26,143 bases of DNA from Clostridium sp. CAG:169. Its GTDB lineage: Bacteria > Bacillota > Clostridia > Oscillospirales > Ruminococcaceae. Position numbers and translations under genes: made by a program. Shown piece by piece: positions 16,362 through 23,244 of this stretch; the first letter of the stretch is position 1, and every line of letters begins with the position of its first letter. A model generated the notes under the pieces. The model saw only the letters and a program-made list of their open reading frames with translations, was not told the origin of the DNA and ran no database searches. Where the stretch lies: contig FR880152.1 of NCBI GenBank assembly GCA_000435195.1, positions 1-26,143 on the forward strand, read 5' to 3'.

Positions 16362-17621
16362 CTAGTTTTTCAGCTGCATCGGCAGACCAACCTGCTGCTC
16401 CCAGATCTCTGCCAGCTTGCGGATGACCTGCGGACCGATTTTGGAGATGAACACCAACTGCGACTGTGGCTGTGGCTCGCAGGGCTTGATGTCCACCCGA
16501 TGTCCCACCAAATCCACCTGGCTCCATCCCTGCTCCTCCAAATCAACAAAGCCCTTGGCACGATAGAGGTCATCTGCCATTTGCAGCAAAAATGTCTCCA
16601 GCTTTTCTGCCGGCACACGGCTGTTGCAGTTCATAAAGATGCTCTTTGGCTTGGCTTCCGGCACGTTGGTAGTTTCTTCGCCCTGTGCCCAGCTGTACTG
16701 CATCAAATCCTCCTGCATGAAGGACAAATCCAGATTGGCATTGGCGCTGACCTCGATGCGGCAGGCAGGGTTAATCTGACGAATCTTTTCCCGCAGCTGG
16801 CTCAGGCGCTCGGCATCCACCAAATCCACCTTGGTAATGACTGCCAGATGACAGTGCTTGAGCTGGCGGTGAACTGTTTCCAAATCGTCCAGCTGGTCAA
16901 AAAAGTTGACTGCATCCACCAGGCAGATGGCGCCTGCAAAGTCATACGCGTCGCCGCACAGCTGTTTAGCTGCATCCAAAATTTCCTCGACGTTGGAAGG
17001 GTCACCCAAACCGGAGCTTTCCACAAACAGATATTCCAGGTCCTGCGCTGCCATATCCGCCAGCGCCTGCACAAACGACAGCTTTAAGCAGGAGCAGAAG
17101 ATGGAGCCTCGGCTGATTTCCACCATCTTGATATCGTCGTCCCGCAGGATGGTCCCGTCGATTCCCAGCTTGCCAAATTCGTTCTGGATAACACCCACCC
17201 GTCTGCCCTTGAGCTGGTCGAGCAGCCGGAGCAAAATGGTGGTCTTGCCTGAGCCTAAAAATCCGGTGAGCACATACAGCTTTGTTTTGCCTTGCACACA
17301 AATCCCTCCTGATGATGTGCGGCAGGAACATCCCTGCCTGTCTGTCAAATCGTTTATCGTTAAACCCGCCAGCAGCTCCTGCGCTGCCGCTACTCCCTGC
17401 TGTGAGATGGAGTAGTGGGTCCACTTGCCTGCTTTTTTGCCTTCTACTATGCCGGAATCGCACAGAATCTTCATGTGATGGGACAAGGTGGACTGGCTGA
17501 TGTCCAGTTTGTTGAGCAGCACACAGCCGCATTGTTCCCCGTTTTTCAGAAGGTCCAGTATCTTCCATCGGTTTTCATCGCACAGCGCCTTAAAGACGCG
17601 GGCGTTCTTCTGGTAATCCAT
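16362..17621 (-). CDS. ArsR-type repressor fused to CobW/COG0523 GTPase
   Basis: A single frame of 419 residues. Residues 1-90 are an ArsR/SmtB winged helix: Cys31-Gly-Cys33 resembles the CVC metalloid site, and SQSTLSHHMKIL is the recognition helix. A linker with Cys98, Cys100 and Cys108 leads to a P-loop GTPase of the CobW family: GFLGSGKTT (120-128), NEFGKLGIDG, ESSGLGDP (201-208), TKVD (263-266), and a C-terminal CobW_C region (about 325-419). COG0523 proteins deliver or insert metals. The usual CxCC is FCSCL here (Cys176, Cys178). I start at ATG 17621 (GGGAGG, 6-base spacing); the frame extends 14 codons upstream across the promoter. No frameshift is needed. An internal start at 17297 may also produce the GTPase alone. 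Confidence 0.85.
   Translation of the reverse strand: MDYQKNARVFKALCDENRWKILDLLKNGEQCGCVLLNKLDISQSTLSHHMKILCDSGIVEGKKAGKWTHYSISQQGVAAAQELLAGLTINDLTDRQGCSCRTSSGGICVQGKTKLYVLTGFLGSGKTTILLRLLDQLKGRRVGVIQNEFGKLGIDGTILRDDDIKMVEISRGSIFCSCLKLSFVQALADMAAQDLEYLFVESSGLGDPSNVEEILDAAKQLCGDAYDFAGAICLVDAVNFFDQLDDLETVHRQLKHCHLAVITKVDLVDAERLSQLREKIRQINPACRIEVSANANLDLSFMQEDLMQYSWAQGEETTNVPEAKPKSIFMNCNSRVPAEKLETFLLQMADDLYRAKGFVDLEEQGWSQVDLVGHRVDIKPCEPQPQSQLVFISKIGPQVIRKLAEIWEQQVGLPMQLKN
17295..17310 (-). promoter_or_regulatory. Internal Shine-Dalgarno and GTG start within arsR-cobW
   Basis: On the minus strand AGGAGGG (17310-17304), six bases, then an in-frame GTG (17297-17295, codon 109). This falls exactly at the ArsR/GTPase junction, four codons before the first GTPase strand. 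Initiation here would give a 311-residue stand-alone CobW-like protein. Confidence 0.6.
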
Positions 17622-17644
17622 TCCATTCCTCCCATCGACTTTCT

Positions 17645-17672
17645 TCGATATATAAGATAACATACATATCGA
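17645..17672. promoter_or_regulatory. Inverted repeat on the arsR-cobW promoter, candidate operator
   Basis: TCGATAT (17645-17651) and ATATCGA (17666-17672) form a perfect 7-bp inverted repeat with a 14-base spacer; flanking bases extend it imperfectly (TTCTTCGATAT against TTCTCGATAT). It covers the -10 box and part of the spacer, where an ArsR repressor would block polymerase. Confidence 0.6.
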
Positions 17673-17682
17673 GAAATGTCAA
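17654..17682 (-). promoter_or_regulatory. Promoter of the arsR-cobW operon
   Basis: On the minus strand: consensus TTGACA (17682-17677), a 17-base spacer and TATCTT (17659-17654), preceded by TGT as an extended -10. The predicted leader is about 26 bases and contains the GGGAGG ribosome site. Confidence 0.75.
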
Positions 17683-17702
17683 TCTGTTTTTGCAACTTTA
17701 TA

Positions 17703-17725
17703 TTGATATTTTTTGATATATCAAA
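17703..17725. promoter_or_regulatory. TTGATAT half-site cluster, candidate upstream ArsR operator
   Basis: TTGATAT at 17703-17709 and 17713-17719, the latter within a perfect 14-bp palindrome TTTGATATATCAAA (17712-17725). ArsR-family operators are commonly TTGAT/ATCAA repeats. The cluster lies 20-45 bases upstream of the arsR-cobW -35 box. Confidence 0.5.
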
Positions 17726-17765
17726 TAAAGGGCATCTCTTTCCTCAACCAGAGAAAAGGGATGCC
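17722..17765 (-). terminator. Terminator after proC
   Basis: GGCATC (17731-17736) pairs with GATGCC (17760-17765) and continues inward as a 15-bp stem with one mismatch. On the minus strand it is followed by CTTTATTTGA, a moderate U-rich tract. Confidence 0.7.
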
Positions 17766-17790
17766 GGTTATTATGTCCGTATTGAGCGGA

Positions 17791-18582
17791 CTATTTCCCT
17801 TCGATGGCGTCGATGGCTCCAATCACTGCACCGCGAAATCCCGCTTTTTCCAGCGCAGATACGCCGCGGATGGTGGTTCCGCCCGGAGAGCAGACGGCAT
17901 CCTTCATCGCACCCGGGTGGGTCCCGCTCTCCAGATAAAGCTTGCCGGTGCCGCACAGCATCTTTGCTGCAATGCGGTAGGAGGCTGCGCGGGTCAGCCC
18001 GTACTTGACGCCTGCATCCGATAGCGCCTCCAGATACATCGCTGTAAATGCCGGTGTACAGCCTCCCAGCGTACCTGCCGCCGAAAGGTGAGCGCTGTCC
18101 ACCAGCTCAATCAGCGCAATCGGTGAGAACAGCTCGCAGAAGGTCTGCCACTGCTGCTCATCCAGCGAATGGGTCTGCTCGCAGATCATGATACCCTCGC
18201 CGACCGCAATCGGTGTGTTGGGAATGGTGCTGATGTGGTGGGTGCTTTCGTCCAGCAACTGCTGATAGCGTGCAAAGGTAAAGCCCGCTGCCACTGAAAC
18301 CACCATCTTGCCTTTGAGCAACTCCTTGAGCGGCGCCACCACCTGCTCAATCAGATACGGTTTGACTGCCAGGATCACCACGTCGCTGTTCTGCACCACC
18401 TCCTGCGCAGTCTGCATCGGGTGTACGCCCAGCCGGTCGGCGGTGTCCTTGAGTTTTTCAAAGTGTGCGGCACAGGCATACAGTTGCTCTGCTTTGCACA
18501 CCTTTGCTTCCAAAAGCCCTTTGGCAATCGCCTGCGCCATGTTGCCAAATCCGATAAAACCAATCTTCTTTCCGTTGTCCAT
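17791..18582 (-). CDS. proC: Pyrroline-5-carboxylate reductase
   Basis: This 263-residue protein performs the last step of proline synthesis, NAD(P)H-dependent reduction of pyrroline-5-carboxylate. It has an N-terminal Rossmann motif (IGFIGFGNMAQAIAKG, residues 7-22), the AVKPYLIEQV strand-helix, TIPNTPIAVGEG, and the C-terminal dimerisation domain with DAGVKYGL and SPGGTTIRGV. The substrate-region motif reads GGCTPAF where many relatives have GSGPAY, a modest variant. ATG 18582 follows GGGAGG. It is a single-gene unit with its own terminator. Confidence 0.95.
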   Translation of the reverse strand: MDNGKKIGFIGFGNMAQAIAKGLLEAKVCKAEQLYACAAHFEKLKDTADRLGVHPMQTAQEVVQNSDVVILAVKPYLIEQVVAPLKELLKGKMVVSVAAGFTFARYQQLLDESTHHISTIPNTPIAVGEGIMICEQTHSLDEQQWQTFCELFSPIALIELVDSAHLSAAGTLGGCTPAFTAMYLEALSDAGVKYGLTRAASYRIAAKMLCGTGKLYLESGTHPGAMKDAVCSPGGTTIRGVSALEKAGFRGAVIGAIDAIEGK

Positions 18583-18624
18583 TTTCGTTCCTCCCTTGTG
18601 GATTACATTCCAACATTTTCTTTT

Positions 18625-18652
18625 ATTATACCATCTTTTGTAAAACCGGCAA
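18625..18652 (-). promoter_or_regulatory. Likely proC promoter
   Basis: On the minus strand: TTGCCG (18652-18647), 16-base spacer and consensus TATAAT (18630-18625), about 42 bases before the proC start. The -35 is weak. Confidence 0.5.
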
Positions 18653-18695
18653 GAAAATTTTCTTCCAATTCTTTAACTTCAAATAATAGGATCTG

Positions 18696-18799
18696 TTTTC
18701 CTACAGAAAACGTCGGCTCCGCCTGCTATGCCGCAGTTGCTATGGATTAGTTAAAAGAAAATCACTAAAATTTTGAAATACACATTTTCCTACTGAAAA
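18696..18799. repeat. Two copies of TTTTCCTACWGAAAA
   Basis: TTTTCCTACAGAAAA at 18696-18710 and TTTTCCTACTGAAAA at 18785-18799 differ at one base. Each is itself an imperfect palindrome (TTTTC/GAAAA). Between them lies a small GC-rich island (18711-18740) in otherwise AT-rich DNA. No gene is visible in the spacer 18583-18851. Confidence 0.5.
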
Positions 18800-18843
18800 G
18801 CAACGAGGAGGGTTTTGAAAGAAACCTTCCTCGTTGCTTTTTT
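18795..18843. terminator. Terminator after the ABC-NOSP-YbaN operon
   Basis: AAAAGCAACGAGGA and its complement form a long stem (18795-18814 with 18822-18843) with T-runs on both sides. It lies just beyond the ybaN stop on the minus strand and closes that operon. Confidence 0.88.
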
Positions 18844-18851
18844 AAAAACTA

Positions 18852-19229
18852 CTACTCTGCCTTCAAGGTTTTCACTCCAAAGCTAAAATACAGCAGGTGG
18901 AACACCCAAACCAGCACCAACAGCACCCGCCCTACCGGAACATTGTGCATCATCACAAATCCAATTCCCATCAAACCGCTCACCATCAAAATAATTCGCA
19001 GCTTGGTGGACAAGGTCATCCCACGCCCCTGAACATAGCTTTCCAAATTCTTTTTATACAGATTGGTATGGACAAACCAGTTGTGCAGCTTCTGCGAACT
19101 TTTGGCAAAACACCACGCCGCCAACATCAAAAACGGAAAGCTTGGCAGCAATGGTAAAACGGCTCCAACTGCTCCCAGCACACAACCCAAACACCCCACT
19201 GATAGGTAGATGGCTCGCTTGAGCTTCAT
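18852..19229 (-). CDS. ybaN: YbaN family membrane protein (DUF454)
   Basis: This 125-residue inner-membrane protein shows the DUF454 layout. An N-terminal hydrophobic pair contains GAVGAVLPLLPSFPFLMLAAWCFAKSS, then a conserved basic or aromatic stretch (LHNWFVHTNLY), and two C-terminal segments around residues 78-118. Biochemical function is unknown across the family. The ATG overlaps the preceding gene's TGA by 4 bases (ATGA), with AGGAGGG upstream, so it is translationally coupled as the last gene of the cassette. Confidence 0.9.
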   Translation of the reverse strand: MKLKRAIYLSVGCLGCVLGAVGAVLPLLPSFPFLMLAAWCFAKSSQKLHNWFVHTNLYKKNLESYVQGRGMTLSTKLRIILMVSGLMGIGFVMMHNVPVGRVLLVLVWVFHLLYFSFGVKTLKAE

Positions 19230-19570
19230 CTTTTTCCCTCCTGTCTGTTTTTCTCCCGTCTGCTCTCAAACAGATGGCGCACTGCCAACACCGGATGATG
19301 CAGCAGCATCCTTGGTCCGGCATAACGCATCACCTGGCGGATCTGCTCGCGCATCTGTGGCTGGTAACAATGTACCCGGCAGTTGGAACAAAAGGTTTTC
19401 TCCTTTATAAACGGACAATGCTCAATTCTTTCGTTGGCGTAAGACAGCAGACAACTGCACTCCTTACACAATGTTGCTCCATTGTGGTGCTGTTTGCTGC
19501 AATACAGTTGAATCATCTGTGCAACCACCTGCTTTTCCCTCTCCCTCTTATCTGCCAGCAACTGCTGCAT
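19226..19570 (-). CDS. NOSP-family cysteine-rich protein
   Basis: This 114-residue soluble protein has eight cysteines: Cys24, CKECSC (35-40), Cys52, and CSNCRVHC (61-68). They are followed by PQMREQIRQVMRYAGPRMLLHHP. This pattern matches the nitrous oxide-stimulated promoter family, whose function is unknown; the clustered cysteines suggest zinc or another metal. Its ATG shares one base with the stop of the upstream ABC gene and has GGGAGG 8 bases before it. Its end overlaps ybaN. The tight coupling suggests a role linked to the ABC pair. Confidence 0.85.
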   Translation of the reverse strand: MQQLLADKREREKQVVAQMIQLYCSKQHHNGATLCKECSCLLSYANERIEHCPFIKEKTFCSNCRVHCYQPQMREQIRQVMRYAGPRMLLHHPVLAVRHLFESRREKNRQEGKR

Positions 19571-21225
19571 CAGCTCATCCTCCCATCCTCTACCGAATAT
19601 ACAGTATCCGCAATGCGCATGGTAGACTGCCTATGGGAAACCAACACCACCGTCTTATCCTTGCGCTGATTATGCAGCGAACGCAAAATCACTGCTTCAT
19701 TCAAACTATCCAGATTACTGGTTGGCTCGTCCAACAGCAGCAGCGGTGCATCATGCAAAAATGCTCTGGCAAGTCCAATTCTCTGTCGTTCGCCTCCCGA
19801 AAGGCTGTCTCCCAGTTCTTCGACAGGAGTATCATATCCCTGTGGTAGTGAAAGGATAAAATCATGGATTGAAGCCTTCTTGCACGCTTCCACCAGTTCC
19901 TCATCGGTAGCATCCAGCTTTGCAATGCGCAGATTGCTGCGAATGGAATCATGAAACAGATGGGTTTGCTGGGTCACAAAGCCCTCCATCTTCCGCAGAT
20001 TATCTGTGTTAATTACATCCACATTCACATTTGAAATTTCCACTCTGCCCTGCTGTACCTTCCAAAAATGCATAAAAAGTTTGAGCAGGGTCGATTTTCC
20101 ACTTCCGCTTCGTCCCACAATCCCAATCACACTGTTTTGGGGAATCTCCACCGATATGTCCGACAGCACCGGTTGTCCACCATAAGAAAAGCTGACGTTT
20201 TCTGCCGCTGCTTTGCTGAACTGGACTGGTTCTCGTCCCACAATCTCTTCTACAACCGGAGTTTCCTCCAAAATATCCAGCACACGATTTCCCGCTGCAA
20301 AGGTATTTTGCAAGGTACTGCCTAGGTTTGCCAAAGCTACCACCGGTCCAAAACTGCTCATCAAAGCAAGAGTGGGCAGCAGCACACCCGCAAATCCAAT
20401 CTCTCCCGACTGGTAAAGCAGCGCACAGCTGCACAGCATCACCAAATCGAATAATAAAATGATTGTATTGGTCATCGCCAGATTTCTGCCGGCAACCCGT
20501 TTCATCCGAGCCTCATCTAAAGAAAGTGCATTGCTTTTTTCTTTCATCTGCTCCTGTCGGCTTTCTCCTGCTCCATACTGAATGGTCTGGTCCAATCCAC
20601 GCAGACTATCCAATACAAAACTGCTGAGCTCACCGGACTTAATGCGAAAATACATCCCATCTGCTCCGCTCATCTTGGAAATCAAAAGAGGAATCAGCAA
20701 ACCGACTATCAGATATGCAGCTACGGCAATTCCTCCCAACAGCGGATGAAATGAGGAGATATAAAGGCTTGAAATCAAACTGAACAGAATCGCAATAGCA
20801 ATCGGAGAGATGGTGTGTGCATAAAACACTTCCAGAAGCTCGATGTCGGAGGTAATCACGGCAATCAAATCTCCCCGATCTCTTCCCTCCAACTTTGCCG
20901 GGCACAGCCTGCGCAAAGCCGAAAACACCTGGTCACGCAGCAACGCCAGCAGTTTAAAAGCAATGTAATGGTTGCAGGACTGCTCCCCATACCGCAGCAA
21001 ACCACGCAGCACTGCAAAAATGCTCACACCGACAAAAACAGCTGCCAGCCCTATTCCCACACGAACCTGTAACAGCTCCAGCACTGCATATCCTCCCAGA
21101 ACCGTAATCCCGGAAGCACACAGATGCCCTGCCAGTCCCATCAAAATTGCCAGAATCATCCATCCGGTCAACGGCTTGACCAATCCAATCAGCCGCAGCA
21201 TCACTTTTGTTCCGCTTCTTTTCAT
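19570..21225 (-). CDS. ABC exporter half-transporter, CydC-like
   Basis: This 551-residue protein has an N-terminal membrane domain (about residues 1-310, six segments) and a C-terminal ATPase. The ATPase carries Walker A GRSGSGKST (371-379), signature LSGGERQR (475-482), Walker B LLLLDE (495-500) and switch His531. All catalytic residues are present. The pairing resembles CydDC, the heterodimeric exporter of cysteine and glutathione, but no cytochrome bd genes are in view, so the cargo is open. ATG 21225 overlaps the stop of the upstream gene by 4 bases and has GGAGGG before it; the frame opens earlier inside that gene. Confidence 0.88.
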   Translation of the reverse strand: MKRSGTKVMLRLIGLVKPLTGWMILAILMGLAGHLCASGITVLGGYAVLELLQVRVGIGLAAVFVGVSIFAVLRGLLRYGEQSCNHYIAFKLLALLRDQVFSALRRLCPAKLEGRDRGDLIAVITSDIELLEVFYAHTISPIAIAILFSLISSLYISSFHPLLGGIAVAAYLIVGLLIPLLISKMSGADGMYFRIKSGELSSFVLDSLRGLDQTIQYGAGESRQEQMKEKSNALSLDEARMKRVAGRNLAMTNTIILLFDLVMLCSCALLYQSGEIGFAGVLLPTLALMSSFGPVVALANLGSTLQNTFAAGNRVLDILEETPVVEEIVGREPVQFSKAAAENVSFSYGGQPVLSDISVEIPQNSVIGIVGRSGSGKSTLLKLFMHFWKVQQGRVEISNVNVDVINTDNLRKMEGFVTQQTHLFHDSIRSNLRIAKLDATDEELVEACKKASIHDFILSLPQGYDTPVEELGDSLSGGERQRIGLARAFLHDAPLLLLDEPTSNLDSLNEAVILRSLHNQRKDKTVVLVSHRQSTMRIADTVYSVEDGRMS

Positions 21226-22961
21226 TCTGCCTTCCCTCCTACAAACTGTTCCAGCTCCTGCTGGGCACTCCAAAGCTGACTGTATACGCCCTGACGGTGT
21301 AGCAGCTCTGCATGGGTCCCTGATTCGACCACCGTTTTATCCTGCATGACATAAATACGGTCTGTCTTGCACACGTTAGCTAAGCGATGAGAAATCAGAA
21401 TGACTGTCTTTCTCTGCTCAGCTAATCGGTGAATCTGCTCCATGATTTCGTTTTCACTCTCCACATCAATATTGGAGGTTGCCTCGTCAAAGATATACAC
21501 CGGACTGTCATGCAACAGTGCACGCGCAAGACACAGCCGCTGGCACTGACCACCGGAAAGATTGGATGCACGCTCTGTCAGCTGGGTATCCAAGCCCTGC
21601 TGCTCCTTTAAAAATCCACTCAGCTTAACCTGCTCCAACACCTCCCACAGACGCCGGTCGGTTGCCTGCGGCGAGGCTGCCAACAAATTATCCCGCACAC
21701 TGCCCTTAAACAGATAGCTCTGATGGCTGATATAGGTAAAGTTTTCCATCAGGCTGTCCTCTGCAATCTCATTCAGTTGTATTCCGTTCACTGTCACACT
21801 GCCGGTGTATCCCTTGTTATGACCCATCAAGATAGATGAGACGGTTGATTTGCCACATCCGCTTTTTCCTACGATAGCGGTAAAACTTCCCTCTTGAAAA
21901 TCCATATTGACATCTTCCAGCACTGCTCTATCCTTTTCATAGCCAAATCCCAGGTGTTCACATCGGATGGACGGATGCTTGGGACATTGTAATCTTCCCT
22001 GCTCCGATTCAGGAAGATCCAGCAGGTGAAAAATCTTGTCGCTGGCTGCCATTCCATTCATAGCAATGTGGAAAAAGGACCCCAGCTGGCGCATTGGAAT
22101 AAAAAAATCTGCCGACAGAAGGATAATTAGCAAGCAGCCGCTCAGATCCACCTTGCCTGCCCGAATCTGAGTGAGCGATAGAACAACCCCTAGCGCTGCT
22201 CCGCCATATGCAATCAAATCCATAATGGTAATCGAATTGAGCTGCATGGTCAAAACTTTCATTGTGATTTTTCTAAACTGTTCCGCCTGCCAATTCATCT
22301 CCTCCTGCTTAAAACCATCCGCCTGATAAATTTTCAGGGTGGTCAAGCCCTGCAGGTTTTCCAAAAAGGTATCTCCCATTTCGGTGTACTGCCCCCAATA
22401 TCGTGCCAGCAGTTTTTTTGCCCAAGTCTGAACAGCAGCAATCGCCACCGGAATCAGCGGCACACAAATCAGCAGTGCAGCCGCAGATGGAAGGTTCACA
22501 AACGAAAGATAAACAAACAACGTCAACGGCGCAAGCATCGCATAGAAAAACTGTGGAAGGTAAGCACCAAAATAAGTCTCCAGTTGCTCGACTCCTTCCA
22601 CTGCCACCTGTACAACCTCGCTGGTCTGTACCCGCTGATGATACCCTGCACCTAATCGAAGCATTTTTTGATAAATCTGCTCACGGAGGGTGCGCTTAAC
22701 TGCTTTTGAGGAAAGGTAACTCATCTTGGAGGATGCTATTGCGCACAGATACCGCACTGCCAGCACTGCTGCCAAAATGGACACCACCCCTACCAAAACC
22801 TGTCTGTTTGCATTCCCCTGATATAACCCTTCCAACAGATTCGCAATGGTGGTCATCATCACCAGATTTCCCAACAGGGAAATCCACTGCATCAATACAT
22901 TGCCTGCAATGTACCGTTTACTTTCGCTGACCGTTTCAATCAGCCGCTTATTGATCATCAT
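21222..22961 (-). CDS. ABC exporter half-transporter, CydD-like
   Basis: This protein of about 579 residues has a six-segment membrane domain (about 1-320) with CydD-like MLRLGAGYHQRVQTSEVVQ. The ATPase carries Walker A GKSGCGKST (365-373), signature LSGGQCQR (468-475), Walker B VYIFDE (488-493) and His525. It likely pairs with the next gene product as a heterodimer. I place the start at ATG 22961 because AAGGGG lies 10 bases upstream. An ATG at 22982 is in frame, but its AGAGGA site is almost adjacent to it. It is the first gene of the four-gene operon. Confidence 0.87.
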   Translation of the reverse strand: MMINKRLIETVSESKRYIAGNVLMQWISLLGNLVMMTTIANLLEGLYQGNANRQVLVGVVSILAAVLAVRYLCAIASSKMSYLSSKAVKRTLREQIYQKMLRLGAGYHQRVQTSEVVQVAVEGVEQLETYFGAYLPQFFYAMLAPLTLFVYLSFVNLPSAAALLICVPLIPVAIAAVQTWAKKLLARYWGQYTEMGDTFLENLQGLTTLKIYQADGFKQEEMNWQAEQFRKITMKVLTMQLNSITIMDLIAYGGAALGVVLSLTQIRAGKVDLSGCLLIILLSADFFIPMRQLGSFFHIAMNGMAASDKIFHLLDLPESEQGRLQCPKHPSIRCEHLGFGYEKDRAVLEDVNMDFQEGSFTAIVGKSGCGKSTVSSILMGHNKGYTGSVTVNGIQLNEIAEDSLMENFTYISHQSYLFKGSVRDNLLAASPQATDRRLWEVLEQVKLSGFLKEQQGLDTQLTERASNLSGGQCQRLCLARALLHDSPVYIFDEATSNIDVESENEIMEQIHRLAEQRKTVILISHRLANVCKTDRIYVMQDKTVVESGTHAELLHRQGVYSQLWSAQQELEQFVGGKAE

Positions 22962-23009
22962 GTTTGCCCATCCCCTTTTCATTCCTCTTATCTGAGTTGA
23001 CTCCGCAAA

Positions 23010-23064
23010 GGTTAGCTATCGCTAATATTAGTTAGTTTTTGCTAACCGTTAGCGTTGCCTAACC
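23010..23064. promoter_or_regulatory. Dense GTTAGC/GCTAAC repeats, candidate multi-site operator
   Basis: Six or more copies of TTAGC/GCTAA-type words lie in 55 bases directly downstream of the -10 box. They include GGTTAGC (23010), TTAGC-N4-GCTAA (23012-23025), CTAATATTAG (palindrome, 23022-23031), GCTAACCGTTAGC (palindrome, 23041-23053) and CCTAACC (23058-23064). The position at the transcription start suits repression, by a TetR- or MarR-type protein for example. The regulator gene is not in the window. Confidence 0.65.
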
Positions 23065-23093
23065 ATTATAACAGAGGCTCTTATAAATTGCAA
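23065..23093 (-). promoter_or_regulatory. Strong sigma-A promoter for the ABC-NOSP-YbaN operon
   Basis: On the minus strand: TTGCAA (23093-23088), 17-base spacer and consensus TATAAT (23070-23065). It is flanked by the GCTAAC repeats downstream and lies inside a long inverted repeat (23072-23102). Confidence 0.82.
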
Positions 23094-23102
23094 GAACCTC
23101 TG
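23072..23102. promoter_or_regulatory. 11-bp inverted repeat enclosing the -35 region
   Basis: CAGAGGCTCTT (23072-23082) and AAGAACCTCTG (23092-23102) are complementary except at one position, with a 9-base spacer containing most of the -35 box. A run of T lies about 10 bases beyond on the plus strand, so a terminator is possible. No plus-strand gene leads into it, so an operator is favoured. Confidence 0.5.
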
Positions 23103-23156
23103 TTCATAATTTTTTTCGATTGAAATTTGTGCTCAAGGTAAAATTTACAACCATAC

Positions 23157-23185
23157 TTGAAAGTTCTGTGTGCTCGTGCTATATT
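23157..23185 (+). promoter_or_regulatory. Extended -10 promoter for the PstS-like lipoprotein
   Basis: TTGAAA (23157-23162), 17-base spacer, TATATT (23180-23185) with TGC just before it. It lies about 60 bases upstream of the start and diverges from the ABC operon promoter. Confidence 0.75.
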
Positions 23186-23244
23186 ATTCTTAACAGATAG
23201 ATTCATTTGAATCTTTAAATCAGACTGCATCGGAGGTATCCGCC

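Noticed and set aside
17676..18024. Plus-strand frames opposite the end of proC
   Set aside because: They overlap the proC terminator and coding region and match no family.
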